Shown here in pieces: positions 22,501-34,500 of a stretch of 64,000 bases of DNA; within the stretch, counting starts at the first letter, position 1, and each line of letters opens with the position of its first letter. Both the position numbers and the translations under genes were made by a program. The stretch comes from Lepisosteus oculatus (Eukaryota > Chordata > Actinopteri > Semionotiformes > Lepisosteidae), in contig NC_090697.1 of the NCBI RefSeq assembly GCF_040954835.1, forward strand, positions 27,211,001 through 27,275,000. The letters are read 5' to 3'. The notes under the pieces are model-generated. The model did not search any database and was not told the origin of the DNA. It worked only from the letters and a program-made list of their open reading frames with translations.

Positions 22501-25500
22501 ATGGGACAGGCAAAAAGAAAAAAAAGAAAATGAAAAATGATGGCTTTACGCTCAGGTACAATCCCCTCAAGGACTGCCGGTGGCAGTTCCTCTCCTTCAG
22601 GGGGTGCTCAGTGTGTTTTTATAGAGCCTTCACAGCTGTGGCTTGTCCTTAATCAGCCAGGTCAGCTGTGGTTTCTAAGGCAACGCCTCCACACTGAACA
22701 CGCCCCTGCGTGATCCCACACATGTGACTTTGCCATGTTACAATCTCCATTTAGACTGAATTTTCACACAATACAAGAATTTAAGAATACACATTTAAGA
22801 ATGCTTATTATGAGCTATACTACTCAGAATTTTCCCTTAGCTCTGTACCAGATTTGCACATCTCCCCAATTTGAACTAAATGATAACCCAAGAGGTTACC
22901 CCTCTAGGTATGGGGCCAATACGCTTGCTAGCATGTGGCAGTGTAAAAGGGCTCAGTGCACTCAGCCTGTCACCACAGTGATAGCATAACAAAGCTCACA
23001 GCAGTGTAGGGAGTGGCACTGTGCGTCTGTAAGCTCTCAAGTGTGCTAACCACTGGGCCTGCACTTGTGGCACCAGTACTGGAAACTGCCTGCCGATCTC
23101 ACTCAGTGCGCTGCCCGTGTCGGTATCCAACTCCAGCTGCGGCTGTACCTGCGTGCTGCTGCTTCTTCCTGCCCACCGCAGCGCCAATGATCTGCAGCAG
23201 CTCCTCCTCTGAGGCTCCTGAGCGCAGACAGTCCCTGAGAGACACCTCTGCATTACCAAACAGGCACACCTGAGGAGAGACACCAGGAACACCTTTCCGT
23301 CACCACACACTCACACCAGAGAGGGCACAATTTACCAGGAGACTCCAGGCAGGCGGCGCGGGGGCGTGTCGGGACACAGCGTAGAGAGGGAGGAGGCGGC
23401 GCGGAGAGAGGAGGAGGCAGGGTTACCTTGAGGTTGCCATCAGCAGTGACACGCAGCCGGTTGCAGGAGCCGCAGAAGTGCTCAGACATGGAGGTGATGA
23501 AGCCTACCTGCCCCTGGAACCCAGGGACCTTGAATATCTGGAGAGAAAAACCATTCCATCCCTTCAGCCGATACAGAGGGCACAAGGCAGGGTACACCCT
23601 GGATGGGACACCAGTCCATCACGAGGCACACACACCACCACACCAGAGTCAATTTTCCCAGAAGCCACATAACCTAATCAGCATGTCTTTTTTTACTGTT
23701 GGAGGAAACCAGAGCCTGTGGAGGAAACCCACACAAACACGAAGAGAACTAAATCTCCAGCACCCCATGTTCAGAATTGAACCCAGGGCCACAACACTGT
23801 GAGGAAGCAATGCTAAGCACTGTGCCACCATGCTGCCACTACTTACTGTACAGTTACATTAAATCAAATTCTAATCAAAATACTCAGACCCCAAAAATAA
23901 AAGACTTTGGGCAGCATTATTGAGCCATTAATTCAAGCAGACACTGACAGACGAGAGCGATGGCACTAAAGATCCAAAGGACTGCGGTCTCACCTTGGCT
24001 GTGTCAGTCTCTCCAGCAGGCAGCTTCTCCAGATCAGGCCACCGTTGTCTGATTCGGTCGAGCATCTCCTGGTAACTCACCATCTTCCTGAAGTTCCACT
24101 TGTTGCCTGTTCCAACACAGCAGCAAAGGAAGGCTATTTACCTCCTGTACTCATAACTTGGGTAAGAAGAGTGCTATAGCTAATAAAGCTGGCTCCGAAC
24201 TCCAAAACAAGCGCCGAACTTGCATAACCAAGTAATTAACTCCACACTAACTGAACCGGTCTATCAGCTTTCAACTCTATTTAAAGAAGGATAAGTGGAA
24301 CAATTTCCACAGCTTACCATGTAAGGTATGTAGGGACTAATTGTGACAGGGAAAATAAAAGAATGGTGCAGACCTGCAGTTCCAGAAAGAGGAACGAGAA
24401 AGGGGAGAGAAGGGTACGCTGGAAACAGGGGAAGTGGCGTTTCACCGAGTGGAGAGAACAGGCGCAACAGTCCAGCAGGGTGCACCACAGACTCGGTGAC
24501 CAGGTCACTCACCGTCAAAGGGCATGTACTCGATGAATCGCACCTCCAGCGGCTTCTTCTCCGTCAGGGCCACAAAGTCCAGCAGCTCATCCTCATTGAG
24601 GCCCCGCATCACCACACAGTTCACCTGAGGGGACACAGGGCAGCGAAGGGCCGTTGGGCTCAGCACAGGGCATTCCGGGGCACAGGCCGCTTGCCCATTT
24701 CCCCCTGCCGTACAAGCCTTGGAAAGACCCCAGCTCTTTCCGGGCGTGCGCGGTGCTAACTGGAAACACCCTGCAGGGCAGACGTGCAAGAGGCCCTTGC
24801 TGACGGATTCTGGAGTCGGGGAGCTGGAGTTCATTCACAAACCATACTGTGACGAGTAGCTGCATTCATACTCAGCTAAGAGACTAGCTTCTCATCAGAC
24901 AGACCGAGACACAGCGGCAACACACAGGCTGGAACAGGGTACGAGGACCTAACCGTCAGCCTAACTCCTAGTTATTTAGGACATAAGGATGGTTACAAAT
25001 GAGAGGCTATTAAGCTCTTCTAGTTAGCCTTTTTGGCATTTAAGTAATTGATCCCAGGATCTCACCCAGTTGTTTCTGGAAAGAAAACGGAATGCCAGCT
25101 TCAACAACGTGGCTAGGTTACTTGTTTCACACTCCCACCACCCTTTATGTAAAAGAAGTGTCTCCTGTTCTCTCTTTTAGCTCAAACTCAGCTGTTTAGC
25201 CTTTTATAAATTAGGAAACATGCACTGCTCATCTTACTATGGTGAAAGATTCAGAAATCATTACATTCCAGCTCTGCTCACAGTTTACTTTGTGAACTGT
25301 TATACTGTAACTGCAAATTTCATGGTGTTTGCACAGTGAATGGCCTCTTGGCATATCTGGACCTTGATCCCTTAATAAAACATGAGCCTGTGAGCAGATT
25401 TTTCTAAAGCAGTTCAAGTAGGACAACAGCAGGAGAACAGCACATCCTTCAGGAATGCTGCCAAACACATGCAGCATTCCATCATGGACTACAGACGTTT

Positions 25501-28500
25501 CTGTGGAAATACAGCATTTGGCTGAACAAGAGTTTAGAAAAGAATTTCCTTTTCTAAAAAATTCTTGTGAACACTTTTTTTTCTTTGTGACAGAATTTTG
25601 TATTTCTCTTGGGGGGAAAAAAAGCCAGGGTGATAACACATTTTTTTTTAAATATGCTTCACCTTGTTGGTATGCATGAAACCTGCCCATGGTCAGATCA
25701 TGTCTTACCTTCACAGGGTTGTAGCCCAGCTCAATGGCCTTATCGATACCTTCCATCACCTTGTGGAAACCTAATGGAAAGTTTTTGCATTAGCAGGAAC
25801 AGGCAGCTTTCCTAGGTACAGTTCTTATGAAATACATCTTCTAAGGAGCTTACAGGAAATAATTAGTCATGATAAATGTCACACGTTTGTACTGTTTGAA
25901 ATACTGCACAGAAATGTAAGTTTCTTTAGAAATCTAGAACAGAAAAAAATACTGTATTTTGAGAACTTTCTATTCAGGTGACAGAGTTGAGTAGTTACAA
26001 ACCGGGTGACAAATCCAAAATTAAAAAATGAATTGGATTTGTACTCTGTTTCAGAACTCCTGGTCCTGGAGGGAACTCTTTGTGGTTATCTGAAATGACT
26101 GCTTTACTCACAAGTTACAAGTTACCTCTTAGAGCCTGACATGTGGGTTCAGTCCTTACCTGGCCTGAGTATGTGGCATTTCAAGAATAACTGAAAGGCG
26201 GGGATAACCTTATCAGAAATAAAGCACAGGTAGATGGAATTATTTAGCATACTGTAGGCCAAATGCACATGAAATGATCACTTCTAAACACTCCTTCATG
26301 GCAATAACAGAGGGTGACTGGAGCTGTACTCAGACTGTAAAATTTCCTGAAAACTGCTTGGATTCAGAGCACCAGAGGGGATACCATCTTCAGGGGGGTT
26401 TACTGGAAATATACTTTTTTGTATCAAATTAAAACTCATTTCCAACCTTTGCTGAACTGCTCTGTGGCTTCTTATATCCTCTACACCTACTGTATTAAAC
26501 CTTAACTCTTCAGGACCCGAGGTGAATATTGTTAGATTAGGAGATATGGCTTGATTAAGGGATAGCCCTTTTCCACACGTAGAACTGGGATCGTCCCTCA
26601 CAAACATCAAAGATGTCATTCAGACATTCAGTCTTGATTTTGACATTCTGTTCCATTGAGTCTTCACAATGGAAAACGAATACCTATTCAACTTATCTGC
26701 AGCAGAAGCAGCTAAATAATTAAGAGTCAATTAAGTAATTAAAGCACAGGTTGGCCCACAGTACTGCAATAGCACAGGCTGCTGAAAATCTGAAATCACG
26801 TGTCCCTGATTAATAACAGATCATAATCACAAAGCTTCCACACACTGGATTTTAAATTGAGTTGTCTTTCAAACACTTGCACACATTGTGCAGAATCTGG
26901 ATGGTGTAATGGTCACCAGTTCTGCCTTACAGCTCTAGTGTATTAGGCGTGATTGCAGCTCGGGACAACTTTGTATGAAGGTCGTTCATGAGTTGTTTTT
27001 TTTGCTGGGGGATCTAGTAACCTCTTATCTTTCAAAGGCATGTTACATTTCAGTGGCTACTCTTATTCCTTCCTCTCTGGGTGTGAAGGGGGTGTTTTCC
27101 CAGTACAACCAGTGCATGAAAGAACCAAATGAGCTCGACAGGCATTCAGGTGAACTGCTGTTATGCTGCAGTATTTCAAGAATATCAAGATGGGAGATTC
27201 AGGTAGTGGCTGGTAGGTTATGCTGATTGTGGAAGATTTACCTTACTCTTGAAACCACTTAAAATTCAGGTTCCCTGGCAGACAGAGACCTTCATATTTG
27301 ATGGGTATACTATGACGGGCAACTCCAAGCCAATAAATGCACAATAAAAATTCCACGCCCTGCTTTAAAACCGATAGTGGTCTGAGACATCTGTTTGCAT
27401 ACCCTTTCGAAGCCATCTTACGAGCCACCACACCAACTGAACTGAAATGTTTCAGATCCCAGCAAAAAGCACCTGAAAGATGCTAAGCTAATTTGTATGT
27501 CCACAACACCTCATAAACAGTTTTGAGAAGCACAGCCCATCATAAACTGAGCATGTTCAATTAAAAAAAAACCTCAAACTACACAAGTACAATTCTAGGT
27601 ATTACATGGTGCCCTGTAAAAGTATAAGTACTTTGAGGGCACCATGTAATTTGCATCTGTAATCATGAGATGAACAGGAAAATAAGTATATAGTAATATA
27701 CATTATTTTTAATTCCATGTATACATCATATCATAAAATTATACTTTGTTTTCAACATAGAAATTTCAAGTAACCAGACATTTAGGAACACATTCACTTT
27801 AAAGAGTGTAAAAGATGTTGAAATATTTGCATGAAGTCTGTAACCCAATGAGCTCATCAAACCTTGTGTAACTTTTTCCGAGATGCTACTTTGAATCCTT
27901 GTCTAACATTCAATCGGATCATTCACTTTTGCCTTAATTTAACTCCAGACCCTGGAGTTTATAATTCACAAACCTGAGGTGATTGCAGGGATGACCGCCA
28001 CAATGCCAGGCCGGAACAATTGCCGTTTGTGCTTCTCCGCGTGGCACACACAACGTGGGCTCTGCTCCCCGAACCAGTGTTTGTGGACCAGAGGGACGGC
28101 TCACCTTTCCGGCGCACGATGAACTCAAACTTGGCGGGCACCAGGGAGTCCAGGCTGATGTTGAGGAGGTCCAGGCCAGCCTCCTTCAAGCTGGGCAGCA
28201 GCCGTGCCAGGTTCATGCCGTTCGTTGTCACGGCGATAGTCTTCAGGCCTTGCAGTTTGCGCAGTTCAGCTGCAGGGGGAGTGAAAGAGACGAAGGGCCC
28301 TGAGAGCCTGGACCCTGTAGCTCTGACTCTGGTCACGTGACCTTGCCAAAAAGTGTTATTCCTCTAAGTTCAACCATTTAAGGAAAAAAAACATATTTAC
28401 AGGTTAACTATTTTAAGATTCAATTACAAAGAGGACTTACAAGCAGGATATTCCCAGGGTCCAAGAATCATTGAGCAAACAATGAACTGTATGCCATCTT

Positions 28501-31500
28501 TCTAAAACACCATGGTGACTTTGATAAAGCCAGGCAGTATGTCTGCACATTGTGACGCGCACAGACAGTAAAGTCTGCAATGTCTGTGGACTGGAGAGTG
28601 GAGGAGGGAGAGCGTGCCTTTGTGAAGCAGGGGTGAGGGGAGGCAGACACTAAAAGCATTTGCAGAATATTTTTCATGACAACGCAATTAATGCAGGTTT
28701 TTGAACTTTTCCCTAACTGATATGAACGTAGTGGCAGCACCCGCATTTTGTACTCTCAGGGTCCAGCTGCGATTCAGAGCTTTGAATTCAAACAAGTGCT
28801 CCTTCTATTACAAACCCTGAGATAATTAAAGGAAGTCATTCTTGACAAAACTGGACATACAGTACTTGAACACAGGACCTTTCCTCAGTGAAAGACTCAG
28901 GTATTGAACCCTACCACTCCTGTGAAAAGCACGAGTTTTGGGGGAGTGGTGTGAAATTTGATATTTTTGCAGTGTACTACTGAAATTTGTAATGCAGATA
29001 AAAAAAACAGAATGTCAACGCTTGTTTCTGGGTATTATTTTGGATATTTAGTCATGTTAGAACAATGTTATCCCGTTGTGTTCAATCCCCCCATTACAGG
29101 TGAGCTTAAGTGTTGGGACACGTACATGGTTTTACAACAATTTAATAATTGTATAAAGCAATATGATATACAATATATAAACAAGTATTAGTGTTTTCCC
29201 ATATTAGAAATGTATCAAACAAGGCAACAGGCTTGCAGCCTGGGGCCCTGTGTCAATCCCTGGGTTGCTATCTGTATGAAATGTTTATGCTCTCTGTTTT
29301 TATTTACATTTCCTCCGGTTTCCTCTCGCAGTCCAAAGACACACTAGTACATTCATTTTCTGGGAAAACTGTCCCTGGTGTGAGTGTGTGTCTCTGTCTG
29401 TGCCCTGCGATGGACTGTCATCCCAGGGTGTATTTTTGTCCTCCGCCCTTCGCTTGCTGGGATGGGCTCCAGCTCCCCTGCGAATGGATGGACATTACTT
29501 GAGGACTGGTGTCACTCTCAACACTAAGGAACACGCTAGTCTGATATAAAAATAGGCTGGTTTTAAAAATAAATTACTCTAAAAACAAAATAAAGTCTTT
29601 CACCATCCTCAGAGGTCTTTTTAATCATCCCACATGTGTACTGAAATAAATATTGCAGCTGCTGTAATGACTCAAGAAGTGCAGTTCTCTCAAGTGTTTG
29701 CCCACGTTTCTCTTAAAGCAAGCAAATGGATTTGTATCAAGACCACTTTTGTAAAAATGTGCATTTGAATGCAATATTCCAAATTCTGAATTTGATATCC
29801 TGTTTTTGAAGTACCTGTATGTTACGTCTCGATTTTGAGCATTTCATTTCCATTTGTCTAATACCAGATATCCGATTATTCCTGGTAAGAGTCATGCAAA
29901 AAGTGACCCACAGACTTTCTCAAATCAACTCAAAATCCAGCATGAACGTCAGCAGCAGAAACAGAAGTTACAGAAACAGCTAATGTTGATTTGAGATCAT
30001 AAACCCTGGACAGTAGTGCAAGTGTTGTCCCCTTTCACTGAATTATCTCACTTCAGCTTTCATGTCACTTTTCTGAGTCTTTAATGGTTGACAATAAGGA
30101 GAACTCTATTGCGACACAAACCCAGCCCACTGCAGCTCATCTCTCACCCCAATCACCTGCTTTCACCTCTCTATCCTTCTCCTTACTTTCAATTTCAGTC
30201 TTTCATCTTTTTAAAATGTTATTTATCCCACAGTAACATTTATTTTATATCTTTTGCCACTTCAATAAAGTTGCTGGATCGTGGACATAACCTTTACATG
30301 TTTTATCCCATACAACTTTCTATCAAAGAATGATATAGATTACCCAGAGCTTCAATATTTTAAATCTTTTAGCCATGACAAAAGGATATTCATCCATTCA
30401 TGTATTTATTTTCTAACCCCTTTATCCAATTCAGGGTCCCAGGGAGCCAGAGCCTATCACGGCAAGCAACAGGTGCAAGGCAGAAATTACCCTAGATGGA
30501 CACCAATCCATCGGAGGGGGAAGAATGTTTGATACTGATATGTTTCTTCCTTTTTTTTTCCCTCACACGTCTCCCAGAGCTACAGGGCAGATCTGCCCTG
30601 CAGAGTGGTGGACAGCCACAGTGACAAGAACCCTCCCCTGCCAACAGCCACATTAACAAAAAGCCCATTAGTTCTATATCATCATGCTCAAAGAATTTAT
30701 TAAACAACTTGTGTCGAAGCCCATTTCACCTGGGAACTCTACAGAGGACTTACTGTGAACTGAATGCAGATCAAAAGGCATTTTTAAGAAGCCATGGAGA
30801 ATTATTTGTTGTGGTCTCCTAAGCATGAATTTTTATTACTGTACTTCTAAATCGGTGTCAAAACTGGGATCAGCAAGTCACCTGAAACCTAACAGAGCAA
30901 GACAAGGTATTTGGAGCAAAGTCTTGGTTTGACGAGAAGTGTTGTGATGTTGGAGTAAAGTTCACCTTTTATTTGCAGAGGAAAGATGTGCATTTGCATC
31001 GCCAAGAGCATAGATAGCATCTACAAAAAGAGCTGGCACCTGGAGCAGGGCTACCCAACAACTGCTTAGGTGAACACTGTTTACTGAGCCTTGCAGACAG
31101 CACAACTCTTTCATGTTATCATCATTTCATCAATAACCACTCTCAAACCATCATTAGCATTTTGTTTTTTTTTAACTAAAACAGATTAGGATTAAGTGTT
31201 CATGAGGACCCTAACCCTACAACACCCTTCGATCTCTAAGGTGACAGTATGCTTTGTACTCAAGGAAGTCTCCAGTCATGATGACTACTCATACCAATGG
31301 ATCCAGGCTTCTGAGGTTGAGAGAGTGGGACTACCCCAGTGCAACGACTTTCCCACTTCAAAAAGCTCTACCACACTGGTTTCTTTGTGCAGCTCATCTT
31401 GCAAACAGATGACCCGCACAAAGTACAATCGTCATCGTGGGACATGACAGACAATCATCATACTTTAAACTGGGCACAAAATAAATCTGTGATGTGTGTC

Positions 31501-34500
31501 ACTGTTTGTCCAGCTTACACCTAATTATTATGATACCTAATAATTATTATAGCCTGATTTTTGTTTTACTCCAATTTATTTCGCCTTGTACCTGCACAAT
31601 TGCTCCTTGTAGTTATACAGTGCATTTTGTAGATCATTGTAAGCCAACCTGGATAAGGACATCTGCTAAGCACTTCTAATTATTGAGAGAGCCAAGCATG
31701 AAAGCAGGAGGGAGCAGGGAAGGGCGACATGAGTATACAGATCCAAAAGGAATCACTTCATTGTTAAAGATGCATGCTGACTTTGCCTTAAGATATACAG
31801 TGATATGAAAAAGAAAGCACACCCCATAATGATTCTGTTTTAAATATTAAGACATAACTTTGTCCTCACCAGTCTCTAGCAGTAGATAAATCTAACCTCA
31901 TGTCCCAGATAATAATAAAATTTACTTTATCATTATTCATTAAAATAAATCAGCCAACATTCAGAATCCTCATGTAAGTGCACCCTTTCTGCTTCCATAT
32001 CGGTCAAGAAGGTAATTGGAATCAGGAGATGCTAAACAAGTGCACATGATTAGTTGTGTGATCAAGCTCTCCATGTATAAGTAACATGACCCACACTTTC
32101 ATGTTTTGAGATAAGGCCATAAGGTACAACTATGACTGCTGTACTGCAAGAAGGCATGGTAATCATACGCAATAGCTCATCATACATAATTGCATAAATG
32201 AGAAAGGCTACAGAACAGCTCTACGCTGCTGTTAGCCATGGTTGTAAATGACAATTGCCAAAAATAAGGCGACAGGTTCCGACTCAGGCAGTACCTTCAT
32301 CTCTCCAAAGACTTCTGAGATGCAGGCTCCTATAAAAGTTATTCTGGCTTTTGTTCGGAAAATGTGTAGTGTGACGCATTTTTGAATTCACCCATCCTCT
32401 AGCACAGATTAGCAAAATTGCTTAGACTTCTCTTCTTTCCGAGTTTTGATTACTGGCACATGGAAAGAATATCAAAAGAGAATTCCTCAATGCACATAGC
32501 CGTACAGTTGATGAGGACTGCTGCATTTTAAAATCTGATGGTCTTTATTGGCATCAAGGCACAATTAGTGTCATTGTAAGATATTTAAAACGTGGATTCT
32601 AGGACACCGAGAACTTGCTCAATGGGCACAGAAATGTGGCTGACCTTAAACAAAACAATACAACTTCAGAATTCACTGGTGTTCAATTCAACACTATGCT
32701 AGACTAACAGAATTGGCTTGGATGAGCAGGGGTCAAAACAGACATGCTCTGGTCTAGAACTACACAATCTGCTTTGTTCAGGATCACTCCCAAACAATCA
32801 TACATCAGCAGACCGGTAATCAATTTAGAACAGGTGTCTCCAATCCTGGTCCTAATCCAGTCTTACAGGCCATCTGTTTCTAAGGATTGGCAACATTTAC
32901 AAGCTACTGATGAATTAATCAAGCAATCTGTTTAATTAAGAGAATTCTAGTCCTTGAGGACAGTACTTAGATTTCAGTCCTAAACGATGTCGCAATTGCT
33001 TGATTGAACAAATCACCTGTGGAACTGATCGCAGTGGAATTGTTCCAATGTCTTCAGAAACGGGTGATTTAATGCTGACCAATGACGTGCTGGATTGCGA
33101 CGCTCCAGGACCAAGGCTGGAGACGCCTGTCTTAGAAACAATGTTCTCCCTTTCAGAGAGGCAGACAGAGGAGAGGTACAGAAGATCCCGAAAGGCCAGA
33201 TGTGCCCGCAGCGCGCTCGGGGGACCGTGGTCCTCCCCGACACCGAGCAATGAAAGACCTCCGTGTCCCGTCACCGTCCCACAACACCACTACCCACAGA
33301 CTCCGAGAAAGCTCCCCACCCCCCTCTCACCCACGACGTGGACGACATCGGGGCGGATGAGCGGCTCCCCTCCGGTGAGGCGGATCTTCTCCACGCCCTC
33401 CTGCACGAAGAGCCGGGCCAGGGCCAGCACCTCGGCCGTGGACAGCAGCTGCGAGCGGGGCGTCAGCTTCACCCCCTCCTCGGGCATGCAGTACTGACCT
33501 GCGGGGCGAGCGAGACCGTCACCGGAGCCCACTGCCTGCCTTCAATACTCTGGACTCCGCATGCTGCCCCTTCCTTTGCCCCAACACGGCGCAAGGGGAG
33601 CTACGCTGCTTTCATCTCAGCTCATGCGCAAGATTAAAAGGAATTCTGTCTAAATGGCTACTTGTTTTTGTCTTTTCCAGGTTTTTAATACAGACTGGCA
33701 GTGAACAAGGAATGATTCCCAGTCAGCTGGGAGATCCGAGACTGATTTCAAAGCTCCGGAAACCCCTGGAGACTTGGAAGTAATTAGCTGCCCATTCTGA
33801 TCAGAAAGCTAAACAATAATAAGGGCTGCCCATCACCTCCTGAAGCACAGAGGAAAACGGACAGCTCTGCTCAAGTCTCCTTCTTGCTGTACAAAACCCC
33901 GCAGAGCCAAAACAATAGACCCCAGGGCTTTGAAGTCTGGAGTCTTTTCATCCATGGCAGGTCGAAATTGACAAGGAAAAATCACTCACTCTCTTTGCTA
34001 TTAAGAGTCCGATTCTCTGTTCGTTTTCATCCTGCCTCTCTCCTTCCCTCTCCGACCCCTGTTTGTCCCCCCACAATCACAATCCCATTACCCCTACTGC
34101 ACACAGGGATACCCCCAGGAGAAACTGGCTAAAGTCCTCACTGTTTAGTCAGTAAAAGACTCCTGGTCACCTGATCACATTCTACAGCCTACTAGAACTC
34201 CAGGGGATTCATGTGTGGGCTGAAACACTGGTATAGACGAAACACTGCTACTGTGCGGCTCTTCATATGCAACATGCAGGCAGCTATTATGGAGTCTGGA
34301 ATCAACAGAGCAGAGCTTAATGCTGTTCATTTACAGCTCACTTACACCGCAGGTTGCACTTCTCGGTCAGAGAGATGCGCAGGTATCTGTGCTGCCGGCC
34401 AAAGCGGTCTGTCAGGAAGGCTGAGAAGGGCTGGGGGTCTTCCGACAGCTCCCTACTCCGACCACCAGGGGGCGCCAGCTCCTAATCCAGAACATAAGGC

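Noticed and set aside
23780..23838. Possible tRNA gene (boxes A and B on - strand)
   Set aside because: No cloverleaf could be formed, and the sequence continues into a SINE family with several copies in the window.
31795..32340. Possible Tc1- or other DNA transposon starting ATACAGTGATATGAAAAAG
   Set aside because: The start resembles a common fish DNA-transposon end, but I found no matching inverted terminus or target duplication.
33000..33497. 165-codon + strand open frame
   Set aside because: It spans the hAT-type element and the antisense of MOCS1 exon 3; no family resemblance.
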